Assembly (NCBI GenBank): GCA_963576475.1
Contig: OY754981.1
Location: forward strand, 25,443,411-25,507,410
Direction of reading: 5' to 3'
DNA length: 64,000 nt
From: Molanna angustata
Lineage: Eukaryota > Arthropoda > Insecta > Trichoptera > Molannidae
Part shown: piece by piece, positions 36,443-48,039 of the stretch
How the letters are laid out: each line of letters opens with the position of its first letter
Numbering within the stretch: the stretch's first letter is position 1
The notes under the pieces: model-generated
Database searches by the model: none
What the model saw: the letters and a program-made list of their open reading frames with translations, nothing else
What the model was told of the DNA's origin: nothing
Program-made: the position numbers and the translations under genes

Positions 36443-36929
36443 GATCTAACTGTCGATGGCGATAGTACGTATTAATATTTTAAGATATTTTTATTCTAAA
36501 CTATTGAGTGAGATATTGTGTAGTGTTTACTGCCTTACAAATTGTAGGAAACGATGTCGTCATTAAATTCATTTTTTTAATGAAATTGTTAAAAAAAGTT
36601 TGAGATGTACTACTACAATGTTCATATTTTTTATAGAAAATGAAATTTTCTTGTTGGGGTGTTTCGTTTATTTCGATATTTTTAAAAGTTTTGGAAATAT
36701 ATGCAGTTAAACACATAAATTTATCATAAAAAAATGTTTTTCTTAATAAAAAATGTTTGAGAAAATCTGGATTTTTTTTGAAAAAATAAATTTGAGATAT
36801 TGTATTTTTCTATAAAGTTGGAAAAACCGTAAAAATATAGATCCTGCGTACAAATCTCGCGTACCTTGGCTTGATACTTTGTCGATATGTAAAATAAATA
36901 AATTCTCTTGAACAAATCGACAGTTGGAA
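36443..36929 (+). mobile_element. TIR element 'ATCCAACTGTCG', internally deleted copy
   Basis: Begins ATCTAACTGTCGATGGCG and ends AAATCGACAGTTGGAAT. The inside follows 49185-49560 (GATGTCGTCATTAAATTC, TTGTTGGGGTGTTTCG), then jumps to the right end, lacking the (CA)n part. 487 bp against 846 bp in the fullest copy. Confidence 0.7.
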
Positions 36930-37091
36930 TACTTCTTTTGCTTCAATATCAATTAGATAGAATAAATGTGCTGAAAAATATTAAACCTATTTTTTATTGG
37001 TATTTTATTAGCTTCAATGTCCCACCGTTATATGTCAAGAAATAAGTAGACCAAGACTGTAAATATGTCAAGGAATAAGCAATTGTTTATT

Positions 37092-37595
37092 ACTCCTCAC
37101 TACTCCAAGAGGATATAGTGGGGAGTAATGAATTCGCAATTTTTAAGATTATTTATTTATTGCAGATTATCAACAAGTATCATGCTCAGATTGTATTCTG
37201 AAAGTTTGCTATGCTATGTACTATGTCCGGCGTGTTTATCCTACTTTATCGATTATAGACTAAAGTGCTCATTCGATTATTTTCAAATTTTGCAAATTTG
37301 TATATCTAATTCTCGCTTAGACCCCATTAGATTTAAAAGAATATATGATCGGTGCTTCTCATTTTTTTAATGTTTAATATTTCATAGTGTCCCCAAGGAC
37401 AGGAAACTTAAAAATTTATATTTTTAAATTGCTAAAAAAGACATATTACTTTCCTAAAATGTCATTGAAGAATTATCAAGTTTTCATAGTAAAATATTTA
37501 AATAAAAAATAATTTAACCAACTCATTTCATGAAAATTCTGAAAATTATCCATACAAATTTTGAATACTTTGTGGAGTGACTGGTAGTGAGGAGT
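37092..37595. mobile_element. TIR element 'ACTCCTCACTA'
   Basis: ACTCCTCACTA at 37092-37102 is inverted at 37585-37595. The left 240 bp recur, inverted, at 60052-60310 (GCGTGTTTATCCTACTTTAT, TTTGCAAATTTGTATATCTA). The right 100 bp recur, inverted, at 43665-43770. It encodes no transposase; the frame 37128-37370 is unconvincing. Confidence 0.65.
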
Positions 37596-38640
37596 TTAGC
37601 GTTGGCCACAACTCAATCGTTTTTTACTGTTATCGGAAGCCAGTATGTAGACTAAATTCCAAGATCGGACTATGGGAAGTGATTCAAACTTGATTTTTTA
37701 AACACGTTGTAAAGTTTAATGCTGGCCACAAGCCACAAACTTTTAATTTTATATATTTTCATTAAGTATGTATACAACATCAGCATGACTGAGCTTCGGA
37801 AAATGGTTTTAAATTTTATTGAATATAAACGTTTTTAAGAGTTTGGTGTTGGCCACTCTCGTTTTTATATATTGTCATCAAGTGTGAATTAATTTTAAAA
37901 ATTAATCAATTTTAAACACTGACAAACAATTATATTGTGCAATTTATATGTAGTGTGTCTAATGAACAGATTAATGTGATTTACTTTTATAATATGACCA
38001 TACGATAAATACATATGTAGAGTAATATTTTTTCTTTGGCAACATGAGTATATGGGAAGTGGTTTGAAATTTGATTGACTATGGCCCGGTATTACAGTCG
38101 GCCCTCAACTCATTGAGTTTGTTAAACTCAAGATTAATGTTAAGGGGAGATTGAATTCATTTCCGTATTACAGTGCAATATGACATGTCAGTTACTAAAT
38201 ATTCAATTATAGACATATTTTACTTTTTCTGTGGTTATTACCTGTCAAATTTTAAATAACCTCAAATAATACCAACTACAAAACGGGACGCTACCACTTG
38301 AAATACTATTGTTTTACTATCCAACATGGTAAATTTAATTTGTTTCACCAAAATAATGCTTGTAAATGGCCATGTTCGTTTCAATATGGCTGTCAGTTTG
38401 TTTTGTTGTGTGGCGCCACCGTCGATACAACTAACGCCTCTAGTGATAGAACACTGAAACTACACTCGTTGCCTAACGCCTCTAGTGATAGAACACTGAA
38501 ACAACACGCGTATAAGAGTTGTGAACAGTTATGTGTTGGCCACATTTCCCACCTTCTTAAATATTGCCATCAAGTGAAAAAAAATCATTTAATATTTCCG
38601 CTTGTTCTTTCCGCTTTGATCGTTGAATGAATTCCAACGT
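37596..38640. repeat. Diverged tandem-like repeats around GTGTTGGCCAC
   Basis: GTTTAGCGTTGGCCACA, TTTAATGCTGGCCACA, GTTTGGTGTTGGCCAC and TATGTGTTGGCCACA recur at about 37596, 37714, 37841 and 38529, with ATATATT.TCAT.AAGT following. Inside, AACGCCTCTAGTGATAGAAC is duplicated (38431 and 38476). The frame 38298-38630 crosses these and is not credible as a gene. Confidence 0.5.
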
Positions 38641-40017
38641 TGTACATATTTTTTTATAAAATCGTTTATGTGATAAGTATATAAACATTTTTTTCCTCTG
38701 CTTCAATTCGAACCTAGGACACGTGTAATTTTTCGATTAGGTTTGTAGCTTATGATTAAAGTTATCAGGGATTCGTGGGTACCTACTTGTTTTTGCAGAA
38801 TCATTAAGATGCGCATCAGCGTTTAATATTCGCTGTACGTGTGTTAAATGTCATTTTCGTGGGGTAGAATTTCATTAGATAATTTATCAAAAAAATATGT
38901 TTTTGCTTATTATTAATTTTAAAAATAAATTACTCCGGCAAAGAGATTAATCATCTCGAAACGCGAGAGAGAAGTATGAAAAATTTATTCTGCACATGAA
39001 AAATGTTCAAAAACTCTAAATTCTGTACATATTTATTTTAATTTTTGACGTTGCTTGTAATATTGAAGTGACTTTACAAACAAAATAAGTTTTTCTAGTG
39101 ACATTTACTCTGTGGCTAAATAAACTTTGATGTTTTTAGAATGATTTATGTACAACGAGCATGCTAATGAAGCAATTAGTTTATAATAATATATGCAACG
39201 AAATAATAATATTCTAGCATCTCGAATATTAAATTTTATGATATGCATATGCTCAAACACCATGTCTTTTATTGTTTATTTATTTATTTTATTTATTTAT
39301 TTATTTTTATTTAGTACCTACTCCTACTTCGTCTATATTGAGCTATAGTGTTTATCAAAAATTATTCTAGCATATTGCTTTTTATGAAATTTTTGGATTG
39401 CATAAGTATTATCAACTCGATCGATTGTATATATTTTTTATTTTAAATATTCTCGGATCTCATTTGGTAGCATATGTTAAACAATTTACTAACATAGGTA
39501 AAACATCAAAACAGATTTATTCATTCATACCATCACAGCATATCCCACAATGTGGAGTAATCAGCAAAAGGTGTGCGGGTGTGCATTGCCTTATAAAAGG
39601 GAGAACAACACATCTATGTATACCCACACACCAGTCTCGTTTCACCAAAAAAGGCACTACATTCAGAATGGGTGGTGAACCTCATTGCTGAACTATGTGA
39701 GATGTTATTGTTGCCTGTTGTATTTTCGATTACCCGGCTCTTACGGGACACTCGAAAACAATGATTTAAAAGAATGGAAGCACTATTCTAAGCCGGTGCC
39801 TCACAGCTAATTTACAAATTTTATTCTCTTTAAATTAAAATTATACCCTTTACAAATTTTAGATAAAATTGTCATCTTGATCTTAATATTAAAAGAAATA
39901 AAATTCGTAGAACTATTTATCTGTTTTGATCCTAATATCAGGAATTAAATTTGTAGAACTATTTATCAGTTTTGATTATTTACATACATATAATTATGTA
40001 AACAAAAATGTGTAAGT
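38641..40017. other. AT-rich spacer
   Basis: TTTATTTATTTATTTATT at 39280-39312 may be a LINE tail on the minus strand. The frame 39398-39691 has a GC-richer end (IPQCGVISKRCAGVHCLIKG) of unknown nature. Confidence 0.35.
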
Positions 40018-40140
40018 CAATCACCGTGGCATGGTGGCTTCTATGCCATCGACCTGGATTCGATTCCCAGCAGAGTAGAAATATATTTGAAGACATTTCT
40101 CACGTGAATCATACTTCTATAGGTATTTGTGAAAACGATC
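40018..40140 (+). mobile_element. SINE family 1-like head fragment
   Basis: GGCATGGTGGCTTCTATGCC, then GGATTCGATTCCCAGCAGAG (B box) and TTTCTCACGTGAAT. Related to family 1, with an altered A-box region and no LINE-like tail. Confidence 0.5.
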
Positions 40141-42344
40141 GATATTGTTACTTACTTCATAGCTAGCTTTGTACTTTAAAGTGAGTTTTATAAGCGATTG
40201 AATAATAGAAAATCTATCGTAGAGAAGGGTGTGTTTTTGGTTACGTCTGTATAATTTCAGAATATATATGTGTACATAGTTATCATACAGGTTTGCATAA
40301 TTCTACACCTGTCTGACCGAGGATTCCACAGGGACATGTATAATGTATTTCTGCACAATAAATTCAACGGTCTGGACAAGAATAAGCGTCATATATGTAA
40401 GATATTTTATTGAGACTTAAACGTACAATCAGGCCAGTCTCTAGGAAACAATGTGCCCCAAAAATCAAAATGCTAAATCGAATTTATCAGATTTCTTTCT
40501 TTAAAATATTTAAATATCGCATGGTCGGCCATGTCATCACTGGCATGATTTTTTTTTATAATATTTGCTATTTCCCTTTATTTATGTTTAGGCCGGTCGT
40601 CCAAAATTCGTTTTTTCTATATCCCAGGGAGTCGTTCAATCAAATTCCAGAGTATTATACTAACTATATTTTTTTATTTCAATTTTGTATTAGGTACAGC
40701 GAAGAAATATATGAAAAAATAATTGGATAATATATTTTGTGAAACTGTTTTATGTAGTCATTTAATCACAAATACACTTAATCCTTCGGATATTTAAAAT
40801 ATGTAAGCAGCAAAATAGTATTGCAAAATTATTGTTAATATTAACTGAAAACAGTCTCTTGCCTAGGTTATAAATTCTTATGTAATTAGATTATTATTAA
40901 TCTGGGATTATAATATTTTTAAGTTAAATTGCATAAAATTGTTTGAATATGAAAATAAATAAAAAGATAAATAAATAAGAAAAAAACACCACTAATTTTA
41001 TGATTTTCCTTTTAACGGGATTTTTTATATATTTTAGTTACTTATTTTACAAATGGCGGGCTTAATTCCAACCAAAGAAAAATGATTAGGTACTCATAAT
41101 AATAATTAGGTACATAAAAACAAAGTATTTTTCGTCACGGAATTACATAAACTATTTTTTGTTAGTTCTCAATTCACTATTTCTTCTGGTGGAAAGTCAG
41201 GTTCTTCCAACTTGATTCAACGCCTCCCTGTCTCTCGCCAGCTTGAAGAGTCGTACGACCATCATTATCATAATACATATGTAGCCACATTTCAAACGTC
41301 TCCAGACGGTAAATTCTACTGGTTTTAAGTACCTACCTATTCATGTTTCTACACATGTAGACCATACATAGCACTTAACCACTCTGTTTGATCTTTAGAT
41401 TTAGGTCTATTGCAGAACAAGTGCCCTTGGTATTTCGATGCGGCATTATATTTCTTTTTCGGGGTTGAGATTATTTGTTTTGTAACTATGTAATATATAT
41501 CTACAAATTCTATTGTATGTGAACTTTTACAATAAATGTTGTTTATCTCAATAAAATAAATGTCAAAACGCGACACCGTTTTAGCACATACATAAATAAT
41601 ACTCCCCGATGCTATAGTTTTTGAGGCTTGACGTGAACGTGGCCCTGCGTCACCCCGAGTGGAATAAATCATTTGAAAATTCTGTAGAAAGTTTTCTAAA
41701 CGCAATAAGTCTCCATTGTTCCCACGTGAAAGGTGGAAATCCAGGTGTCGTGTTGGGGAATGACTAATTATTCTACTCCCCCCCCATACTCACCACTCTC
41801 CTCCCCGCCTTAAATAAAATTGACAACATTTTGCTCAAAAGCTAATTTGAGGAAAATTAATTCTTTATGGAAATTAGGTAGTCTTTTGTTGGCACCTTAT
41901 CATTTCGTGTTGTAAATTTTAAGTTTATGTGAAAAATATTATGTACAATTGAATTTAACATTTTGTTTGGTTTTGCGACGGTTCAGTAGTTGAGATGTCA
42001 TTCAGTTGGATATTATAATCCTTCGGAATTACCCATCATCACCATATTCTCATTCCACTATTGCACAACCATTTTTACATAAATGCACACAATCGACAGT
42101 AAAGAAGAGTGGGACAATGGGTTCAGTTATGAAAACGCACTAAATTTTAAATTTATTAAAAATGTTTCACTGCCTCCAGAATTAATAATAAGTTACCTAC
42201 ATCACTCAAAGATATAGTATCGCTGAAATCATTTAAAAGAAAATGTTCCAAATACATCATGAACTAAAATGTATCTAATTTTCATCATCTTAGTGAAAGG
42301 ATGTTATTGGACATAATTTATATAATTATTTTATTCTTCTTTTC
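40141..42344. other. AT-rich spacer
   Basis: GGCGGGCTTAATTCCAACC at about 41055-41073 is a decayed LINE tail on minus. The 118-codon minus frame at 41349-41705 has no recognisable domain and low-complexity stretches. No gene supported. Confidence 0.4.
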
Positions 42345-42453
42345 TCTTTAAACTAAGCATAAATGCTTTTGTTAACTAAATCGGTCGTGGCAGGATTCGA
42401 ACTTGGGACTACTAGATTACTAACCCAGTGCGCTAACCGCTCTTCCACCACCC
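42345..42453 (-). mobile_element. tRNA-headed SINE, family 2
   Basis: The minus strand has GGTGGAAGAGCGGTTAGCGC and AAGTTCGAATCCTGCCACGA, then AAGCATTTATGCTTAGTTTA. Confidence 0.68.
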
Positions 42454-42477
42454 AGCAATATAGTTTACAGTTCTGGT

Positions 42478-42655
42478 CAACGGCTGATTCCCGGTGGATA
42501 CAGTATTTAATTGTGTTTTCAGTCTGGATCCGTAAGACTATTAATAATATCGTAGATCACCCGAATGTAGCAACTTGTTATTAGATACGTGTTTAATAAT
42601 TATATGACATAGTACCTGTTAGTTACTCAAGAAGCTATACAAAAATAAACAGATA
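42478..42655 (+). mobile_element. SINE family 3, 5'-truncated
   Basis: Starts near the B box (GATTCCCGGTGGATACAG) and continues TTTCAGTCTGGATCCGTAAG, GTAGCAACTTGTTATTAG and TTAGTTACTCAAGAAGCTA. It lies about 25 bp from the family-2 SINE in opposite orientation. Confidence 0.62.
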
Positions 42656-43015
42656 GTTTATATTGTGTTTTTTTTTACACATAGGCTTTTAAAACAAATA
42701 ATGGAATATTTTTCTAGAAACTTTTCCACGAATAAAATCATAAATATAAATAACTCGGAAAAAAATCAGAAAAATTCCAGTATATTTCGTGACGTCTTTT
42801 TAAAATTAGTTAAAACCGGACGACAATTTCACTTTTTTAAATGGTATTATCAACCAAGGCTTCAAATAAAAATGACAGTGGGATTTTTATTGTTTGCAAT
42901 AATTTAAAATTTTCAAAATAATATTTTTTGTTATAAAACCGATACCCAAAATACATTACCTATAAATCAAATAAACATGCGTACTCAATTTGAAAATGGT
43001 GTAATTGAAAGTACC
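42656..43015. other. AT-rich spacer
   Basis: The frame 42665-42907 is Asn/Lys/Phe-rich and unrecognised. Confidence 0.4.
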
Positions 43016-43200
43016 TACAGTCTTATACTGGATACGATATGTTAAGTACAGTCTTATACTGGATACGATTTGTTAAGTACAGTCTTATACTGGATACGAT
43101 ATGTTAAGTACAGTCTTTTACTGGATACGATAAGATAAGTACAGTCTTATACTGGATACGATATGTTAAGTACAGTCTTATACTGGATACGATATGTTAA
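43016..43200 (+). repeat. 31-bp minisatellite, six units
   Basis: TACAGTCTTATACTGGATAC followed by GATATGTTAAG, repeated six times with three or four substitutions (for example GATAAGATAAG in unit 4). Confidence 0.92.
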
Positions 43201-43514
43201 AGTTAAGCGAGGGTTGAGAAATTATTGGAATTGAATGGCGTAACGTTGTGACATTTTTCCGAAACCCCTTTTACTGTGAAAAATTACGTATTTTTCTACC
43301 TCCAAGCCGAGTATTTTCAGTTCCAGTGAATTGTCCGTTCAAGTCTGGTATTGATTTTTCAATAACACATCAATAAAGTGGTCTGACACCACACTACACT
43401 ACCTGGGCAGAGCAGACTTGGTACAAAGGTACATGGACTGTTTGTTATAACCGTGTTACCAATACTCAAATCGATACCATACTAACTTTCTTCTGTCAAA
43501 GCGATTCTAATTTG
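43201..43514. other. Spacer
   Basis: Nothing supported. Confidence 0.4.
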
Positions 43515-43770
43515 TTTATACTTACTCTCCATTACTTACTATGGAATAGTGGTGAGATATGATTTTGTAATTATATTTAAGCGTATTTTTTACATCAGTT
43601 TCTCAACGAGTATCACGATTTTTTTTTCAATAACATATCCAACGAGTGGGTTATGGCCAACACTGTACTCCTCACTACCAAGTCAATCTACAAAGTAATC
43701 AAATTTTGTATAGAAATTTTTCAGCATTTTCTTGAAATGAGTTTGTAATATTATTTTTGACTTATATTTT
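43515..43770 (-). mobile_element. Copy of the TIR 'ACTCCTCACTA' / GGCCAACAC family
   Basis: 43535-43620 matches 6515-6610. 43640-43665 has GAGTGGGTTATGGCCAACAC, then ACTCCTCACTACCAAGTCAA as at the right end of 37092-37595 inverted. It joins both repeat neighbourhoods and suggests they are one family with variable interior. Confidence 0.55.
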
Positions 43771-43834
43771 AGTATGAAAACTTGCCAATGTAGCAATAAA
43801 ATATATTTTTATAATTAATCTTCCTAATCCAAGG

Positions 43835-43955
43835 CTCTCTGTACATGTCAAAATGAGCAGTATGAGATGGGCAGGAAATGTACAAAGAATGTCAAAATGA
43901 GCAGATTGAGATGGGCAGGAAATGTACAGAGAATACCAAAAAGAGCCCTGTGTGG
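43835..43955 (+). pseudogene. LINE C-terminal crumb with internal duplication
   Basis: Plus translation RLRWAGNVQRIPKRAL, the RW.GHVQRM...R block of RTE-like ORFs. The ~46-bp piece with GAGATGGGCAGGAAATGTAC is present twice in tandem. Confidence 0.5.
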
Positions 43956-44339
43956 ACATGAAGGGGCCTTATTTCCATTCACGTGTAATATTTTGCGAAG
44001 AGTTCCGCTAAACTTTACGTATCACAAAATGTAAAGTGAATGTTACCTACCACGAGCTGTCATTCATAACTATAATCTGTGAAACGAATGAATGTGTACG
44101 CGTCGCTTTTTGTCTATACACAGAACTTAACACCACCTCGATATGCCGCATAAAACATTGCGAATAAATTGACCCGTCGAATGTCATACGTATTTCGCTC
44201 CAATCAGAATACCACGTTACGAACGGCGAACGGAGGTTTTCTCGACATAATGCGAGGAAGTATACGCGGACTAGTGTCCGAGGAAAACAGAATAACGATC
44301 TGGTATAAGGAACACATGTAGCGTATAAACTTGTGTATA
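43956..44339. other. Spacer between LINE pieces
   Basis: Possibly an insertion splitting the LINE remnant on either side. The minus frame 44204-44431 overlaps and is not supported. Confidence 0.35.
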
Positions 44340-44495
44340 TTGCCGTGATAAAAGAATCGGAATAGGCCTACTGGTGGTAGAAGAAAGATTGGTAGATGAA
44401 GTTGGAAGGGATGCTTCCCAACTATTGCCAAGTACCGGGCAGTTGATAAAAGAAGTTGGAGGCGAAGACTGACGGAGGACCATGGATTGACATGG
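44340..44495 (+). pseudogene. RTE-like LINE 3' crumb
   Basis: The plus strand reads RLVDEVGRDASQLL, then RRRLTED in another frame, matching the expected R..RW.DEV..D...L......W...A.DR..WR. It continues the 43835-43955 remnant. Confidence 0.5.
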
Positions 44496-44954
44496 GCTAC
44501 ATTTTTTAAGAATTTTTTTCTTATAATACACTACAGTACTCGAAGAACAATTTCAATGCCTTGAAGAAGTTCTGTCACAGTTATAGTGCCTTACTATTGG
44601 TAGATTCCCATTAAGTTATTTTTTTACATAGATCTTGGTCACACCTCTGATGCTTTACATTTGAAAAATTTGAAATCGATGACAGTCCACGAGTATGAAT
44701 TTTCTATTCACATTCGTAGATTTTTCTTTTTGCACTATCGTGCCGAGACTGCCGATCTAGAGGGCTGTATGAGTTGCTTTTCGTGCTATGCATTTTTTTG
44801 TCGCTCACTTAACGTTCTGTGAAGGAACCATTTACAGTCCCCATATACAGAGCTGGTGGTGATGGAAGAATCAAAATACACTACACAAACATGGTGATCA
44901 AAAGCTCTCCAATTTAAAAAAAAAATAGGACAATAGAGGCGGAATTGTGCAAAC
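44496..44954. other. Spacer
   Basis: Nothing supported. Confidence 0.4.
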
Positions 44955-45660
44955 AATTGTCGGCCTTTGTAGCTCAGTTGGTTATAGGTATCTTACTGCT
45001 GATCCAAGGGTCCCGGATTCGATTCCCGGTGAAGACACATTTTTTAATTGTATTTTCAGTCTGGATCTGTGAGACGATTAATATTGCAAGTCTCAAGAAT
45101 GTGGCTACTTGTTATTGGGTGTGTGTTAAATAAGAATTAACACACACCCTATAAAAAAGAATTGTTAAAATCGATAAATGGATATATAGTCTCTTGAACT
45201 ACACGTCATGTTGTTTACCACAAATGGTGGTATCAGTGTATAAGTATGAATGCTTTGTATAGTGGTGTGTTTGTGGTCGCACGTTGCGCGGGCCGATTTA
45301 TTACATATATACGTCCCCCCCTTCCCCTCCCCGCAGTCTGTCCCATCACGTCGTATCCATCTCCATGGGCAGTCTAGCAGTGAAGATTATATTATATTAT
45401 GTTACACTTTGTTGTATTGTATTGTGTTGCATTGTGTTTTATTGTGTTATGTTATATTATATTATATTGTAACACCCACTAGGAAATACTGTAATTGGCG
45501 TTATCAACAAGAATTTTTTCTTACTGTATTATTATATTATTGTATAAGCTGTTGTATTTCTGAATAAAAATAAAAATAAAATAAATAAATAAAAATAATT
45601 ATTTGACATAGTGCATGTTAGTTGCCCGAGAAGCTACATAAAAATAAATAAATATATAAA
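44955..45660 (+). mobile_element. SINE family 3, split by a nested insertion
   Basis: Head: TTTGTAGCTCAGTTGGTTAT (A box) and CCCGGATTCGATTCCCGG (B box). Then TTTCAGTCTGGATCTGTGAG and GGCTACTTGTTATTGGGTGT. After about 45135 the SINE is interrupted and resumes at about 45593 (AATTATTTGACATAGTGCAT, GTTGCCCGAGAAGCTA), ending in AAATAAATAAATA. Confidence 0.72.
45136..45592 (+). mobile_element. Insertion inside SINE family 3, retroposon-like
   Basis: Unrelated to the SINE and ending in AATAAAAATAAAAATAAAAT plus more A-rich sequence, as a poly-A tail would. It includes a low-complexity TTGTATTGTATTGTG stretch (45400-45475). Frames at 45250-45567 are not recognisable. Confidence 0.5.
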
Positions 45661-46154
45661 AATGAACAGCGCTCCACAAAATACTACCTGAAAAAAAATA
45701 TTACAAGATATGTTCTGAGGCTGTTGTACAAGATGGTTTCTTTTAAATACGTCGAATATTAAACCTTATTTTAGGAAGTTACCTTAAATGGGATCTACAT
45801 AGTTCTACAACTGGATGAAGCCTCTCACATTCTTTTATACATGGTCTTTCTCATTTTGAACAAGAGTTACTGTCTCACATTTATCTCCAATACTTTTGAC
45901 AATGTAACACAGTTCTAAAAAGAGCCTTAAGGAGAAAACCGACATAATTTTGATGAATCCTTTCTCATAAAGTCGATCGAGGATTTTCAAACTTTGTCTA
46001 TTTCAAAAACAGGACCGCTTTAAGCTGTGTAGCATTGAACCCTACTGTACAATGAAATATAGAGAAACAGATTGCGGTAAAACTTTATTTTACTGAACAC
46101 AACAGACATTTCGAATCATTAATAGTATTTTTTTTAATATTACCTACATAATCT
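45661..46154. other. Spacer
   Basis: Nothing supported. Confidence 0.4.
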
Positions 46155-46156
46155 TT

Positions 46157-46273
46157 AGGGGCCTTACTTACTATATGAAATACGAGTTTAATCCGATGCT
46201 AAGTCAGTTTCGGCCATACAAAAAACTGGGTAAGTATCGGGTTAAACACAAATTCCAAATAGTAAGTAAGGCC
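46157..46273. repeat. Foldback element with GGGCCTTACTTACTAT termini
   Basis: The left arm GGGCCTTACTTACTATATGA is mirrored at the right. Arms are ~50 bp with several mismatches around a short loop. Confidence 0.7.
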
Positions 46274-47299
46274 CATAATAATTTTTCTGTACATGTGTAT
46301 GTCACTTAACTCTTCCTAAACGGCTGAACCGAATTTGATAATTTTTTCGTGTGTTTGAGTGGGTTCCTGGATAGTTAAAATTCATAATACGAATCCAAAA
46401 TGGCAATAATGGAAATAAACAAAATGTCATTGAAATGTAAGCCTGCCTTCTATTTTGCAAACAGTATAGCTTTTGAGATTTACAATAAGATGCGAAACAG
46501 GAGTCTCTGAACTCCTAAACATTTGATGATTTTTTTTTCTATAATCATTTTCTGGTGTAAACAAAGTAACCGAAAATATAACAGGCAAAATAACTTCTGA
46601 CATATTATATCACCACCTATTCTGAATGTTCCGGTCTCTAGCAATTAGTAATTGTGTCCGCAATATACTACCAATAATACAACTAAAAAAATTATTAAAA
46701 TATATTTCATATAGATTTTATTTTAAAAATCAATCTTTAAAAACCCAAAAGAGTTTCCGCCTTGATGTACCTACCTCGCACGAATCGTGTCACAATAAAA
46801 CAACAGAGAATAACCAAAAATCATTTTATTTTAATTAAATAAGTTTCAATGGTCCCTCCCAAGGGACATGCGATAAGAGGGCTGGGCAATAATTAAAGGC
46901 CACATTTTTTCCATTAATAATAAAGTTGCATATTTGTAAAAAGCACATTTTGCGAAGCGTTGTCATCGAGACAGCGAAAATTCCAGTCACGATTCTGGAC
47001 GTGTCCGAATTAGTGTGGGAGAGGAAGATCCAACACAGGGCTGGTGCTGGGACAAACTTGATTACATACGTACACACAGTTACATAAACAGATAGGTTTC
47101 AACTTAGTTCTAGTCATTTATATTCGATACTAACACAATACGACGAATTAAGCGAAGCTCATAGACGTTGCACAGCAGAAACAAGAAACACTGCAAGTTA
47201 CTTGATTACGTTTAGCGTTTCTGTCGTTCTATTAAAATGTACTGTCATATTTATTCAGTTTCGAGGAAATTTTTTATTTATTTTATATATACGCAACCA
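46274..47299. other. Spacer
   Basis: 46295-46350 is an inverted relative of the AAATCGGTTCAGCCG fragment. No gene supported; 46835-47077 (minus) is unrecognised. Confidence 0.4.
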
Positions 47300-47985
47300 A
47301 GAGATTATAGAGATGATTGAAAGAGTATGTAAACTTCCCCCAATAAACTCTCTAAACCATCTTGATATAGTACATTACTTCACATATCTGGGTTCCAACA
47401 TATGTGACACCGGTGGTTGTGAAGCGGAAGTGAAAAGACGCATCGATATGGCAAAGGGAGCACTGGGAAAGCTCACAAGAGTATGACAGGACCATCACGA
47501 AAAACACGAAGGCTACACTCATCAGGGCTCTGATATTCTCGATGTTCCTGTATGGTGTGGAAACATTGACACTTAGGGAGTCAGAGCGAAAGAGGATCAA
47601 TGCTTTCGAAATGTGGTGATGGAGGCGTATGTTGCGCATTCCATGGACAGCCAGAAGAACGATTGTATCTATTCTAGACGAGCTGAAGATCGAGGATCGT
47701 CTATCGACGATATGTTACAGACGTATCCTTCAATTCTTTGGACACATTGCCAGAAGGGAACCAGACTGCCTCGAGAAGCTTATTGTGATGGGCGGCGTGG
47801 AAGGAAGGAGATCTCGTGGTCGCTCACCGACCAGATGGAGCGATTTGGTTAAGTCCACAATGGGTCTTCGGTGACTGGTGCTCTGCGTTCAGCCCAAAAC
47901 AGATTGCCATGGAGGAGGGCCATACGTGTGGCGACGGACTACAGCTGCTATCCTCAGTCACGAAGAAAAGGACGAATATATATTT
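47300..47985 (+). pseudogene. LINE 'endonuclease-reverse transcriptase' C-terminal region
   Basis: The plus strand encodes, with a frameshift near 47484, a TGA at 47615-47617 after FEMW and a frameshift near 47872: FTYLGSNICDTGGCEAEVKR, RIDMAKGALGKLT, TKATLIRALIFSMFLYGVET, RKRINAFEMW, WRRMLRIPWTARRT, RILQFFGHIARRE, LEKLIVMGGVEG, RGRSPTRWSDLV and RAIRVATDY. This is the standard C-terminal series (YLGS, FLYG.ETWT, AFEMWCWRRMLRIPWT, FFGHI.RR, GRSPTRW) of a LINE ORF very common in Lepidoptera. It is the best-kept ORF piece of its kind here. Without polymerase and endonuclease it is a dead 5'-truncated copy. Confidence 0.8.
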
Positions 47986-48039
47986 ATACAACCAAAAAAA
48001 GGCGTGTTTATTGTCAATCTCTTTTAACCCACCCAACCC

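Noticed and set aside
39398..39691. 97-codon frame with several Cys and His
   Set aside because: Spacing does not fit a zinc-finger family I know; the first half is AT-rich noise.
41349..41705. 118-codon minus-strand frame
   Set aside because: No recognisable motif, AT-biased composition, no repeat copy or splice context to support it.
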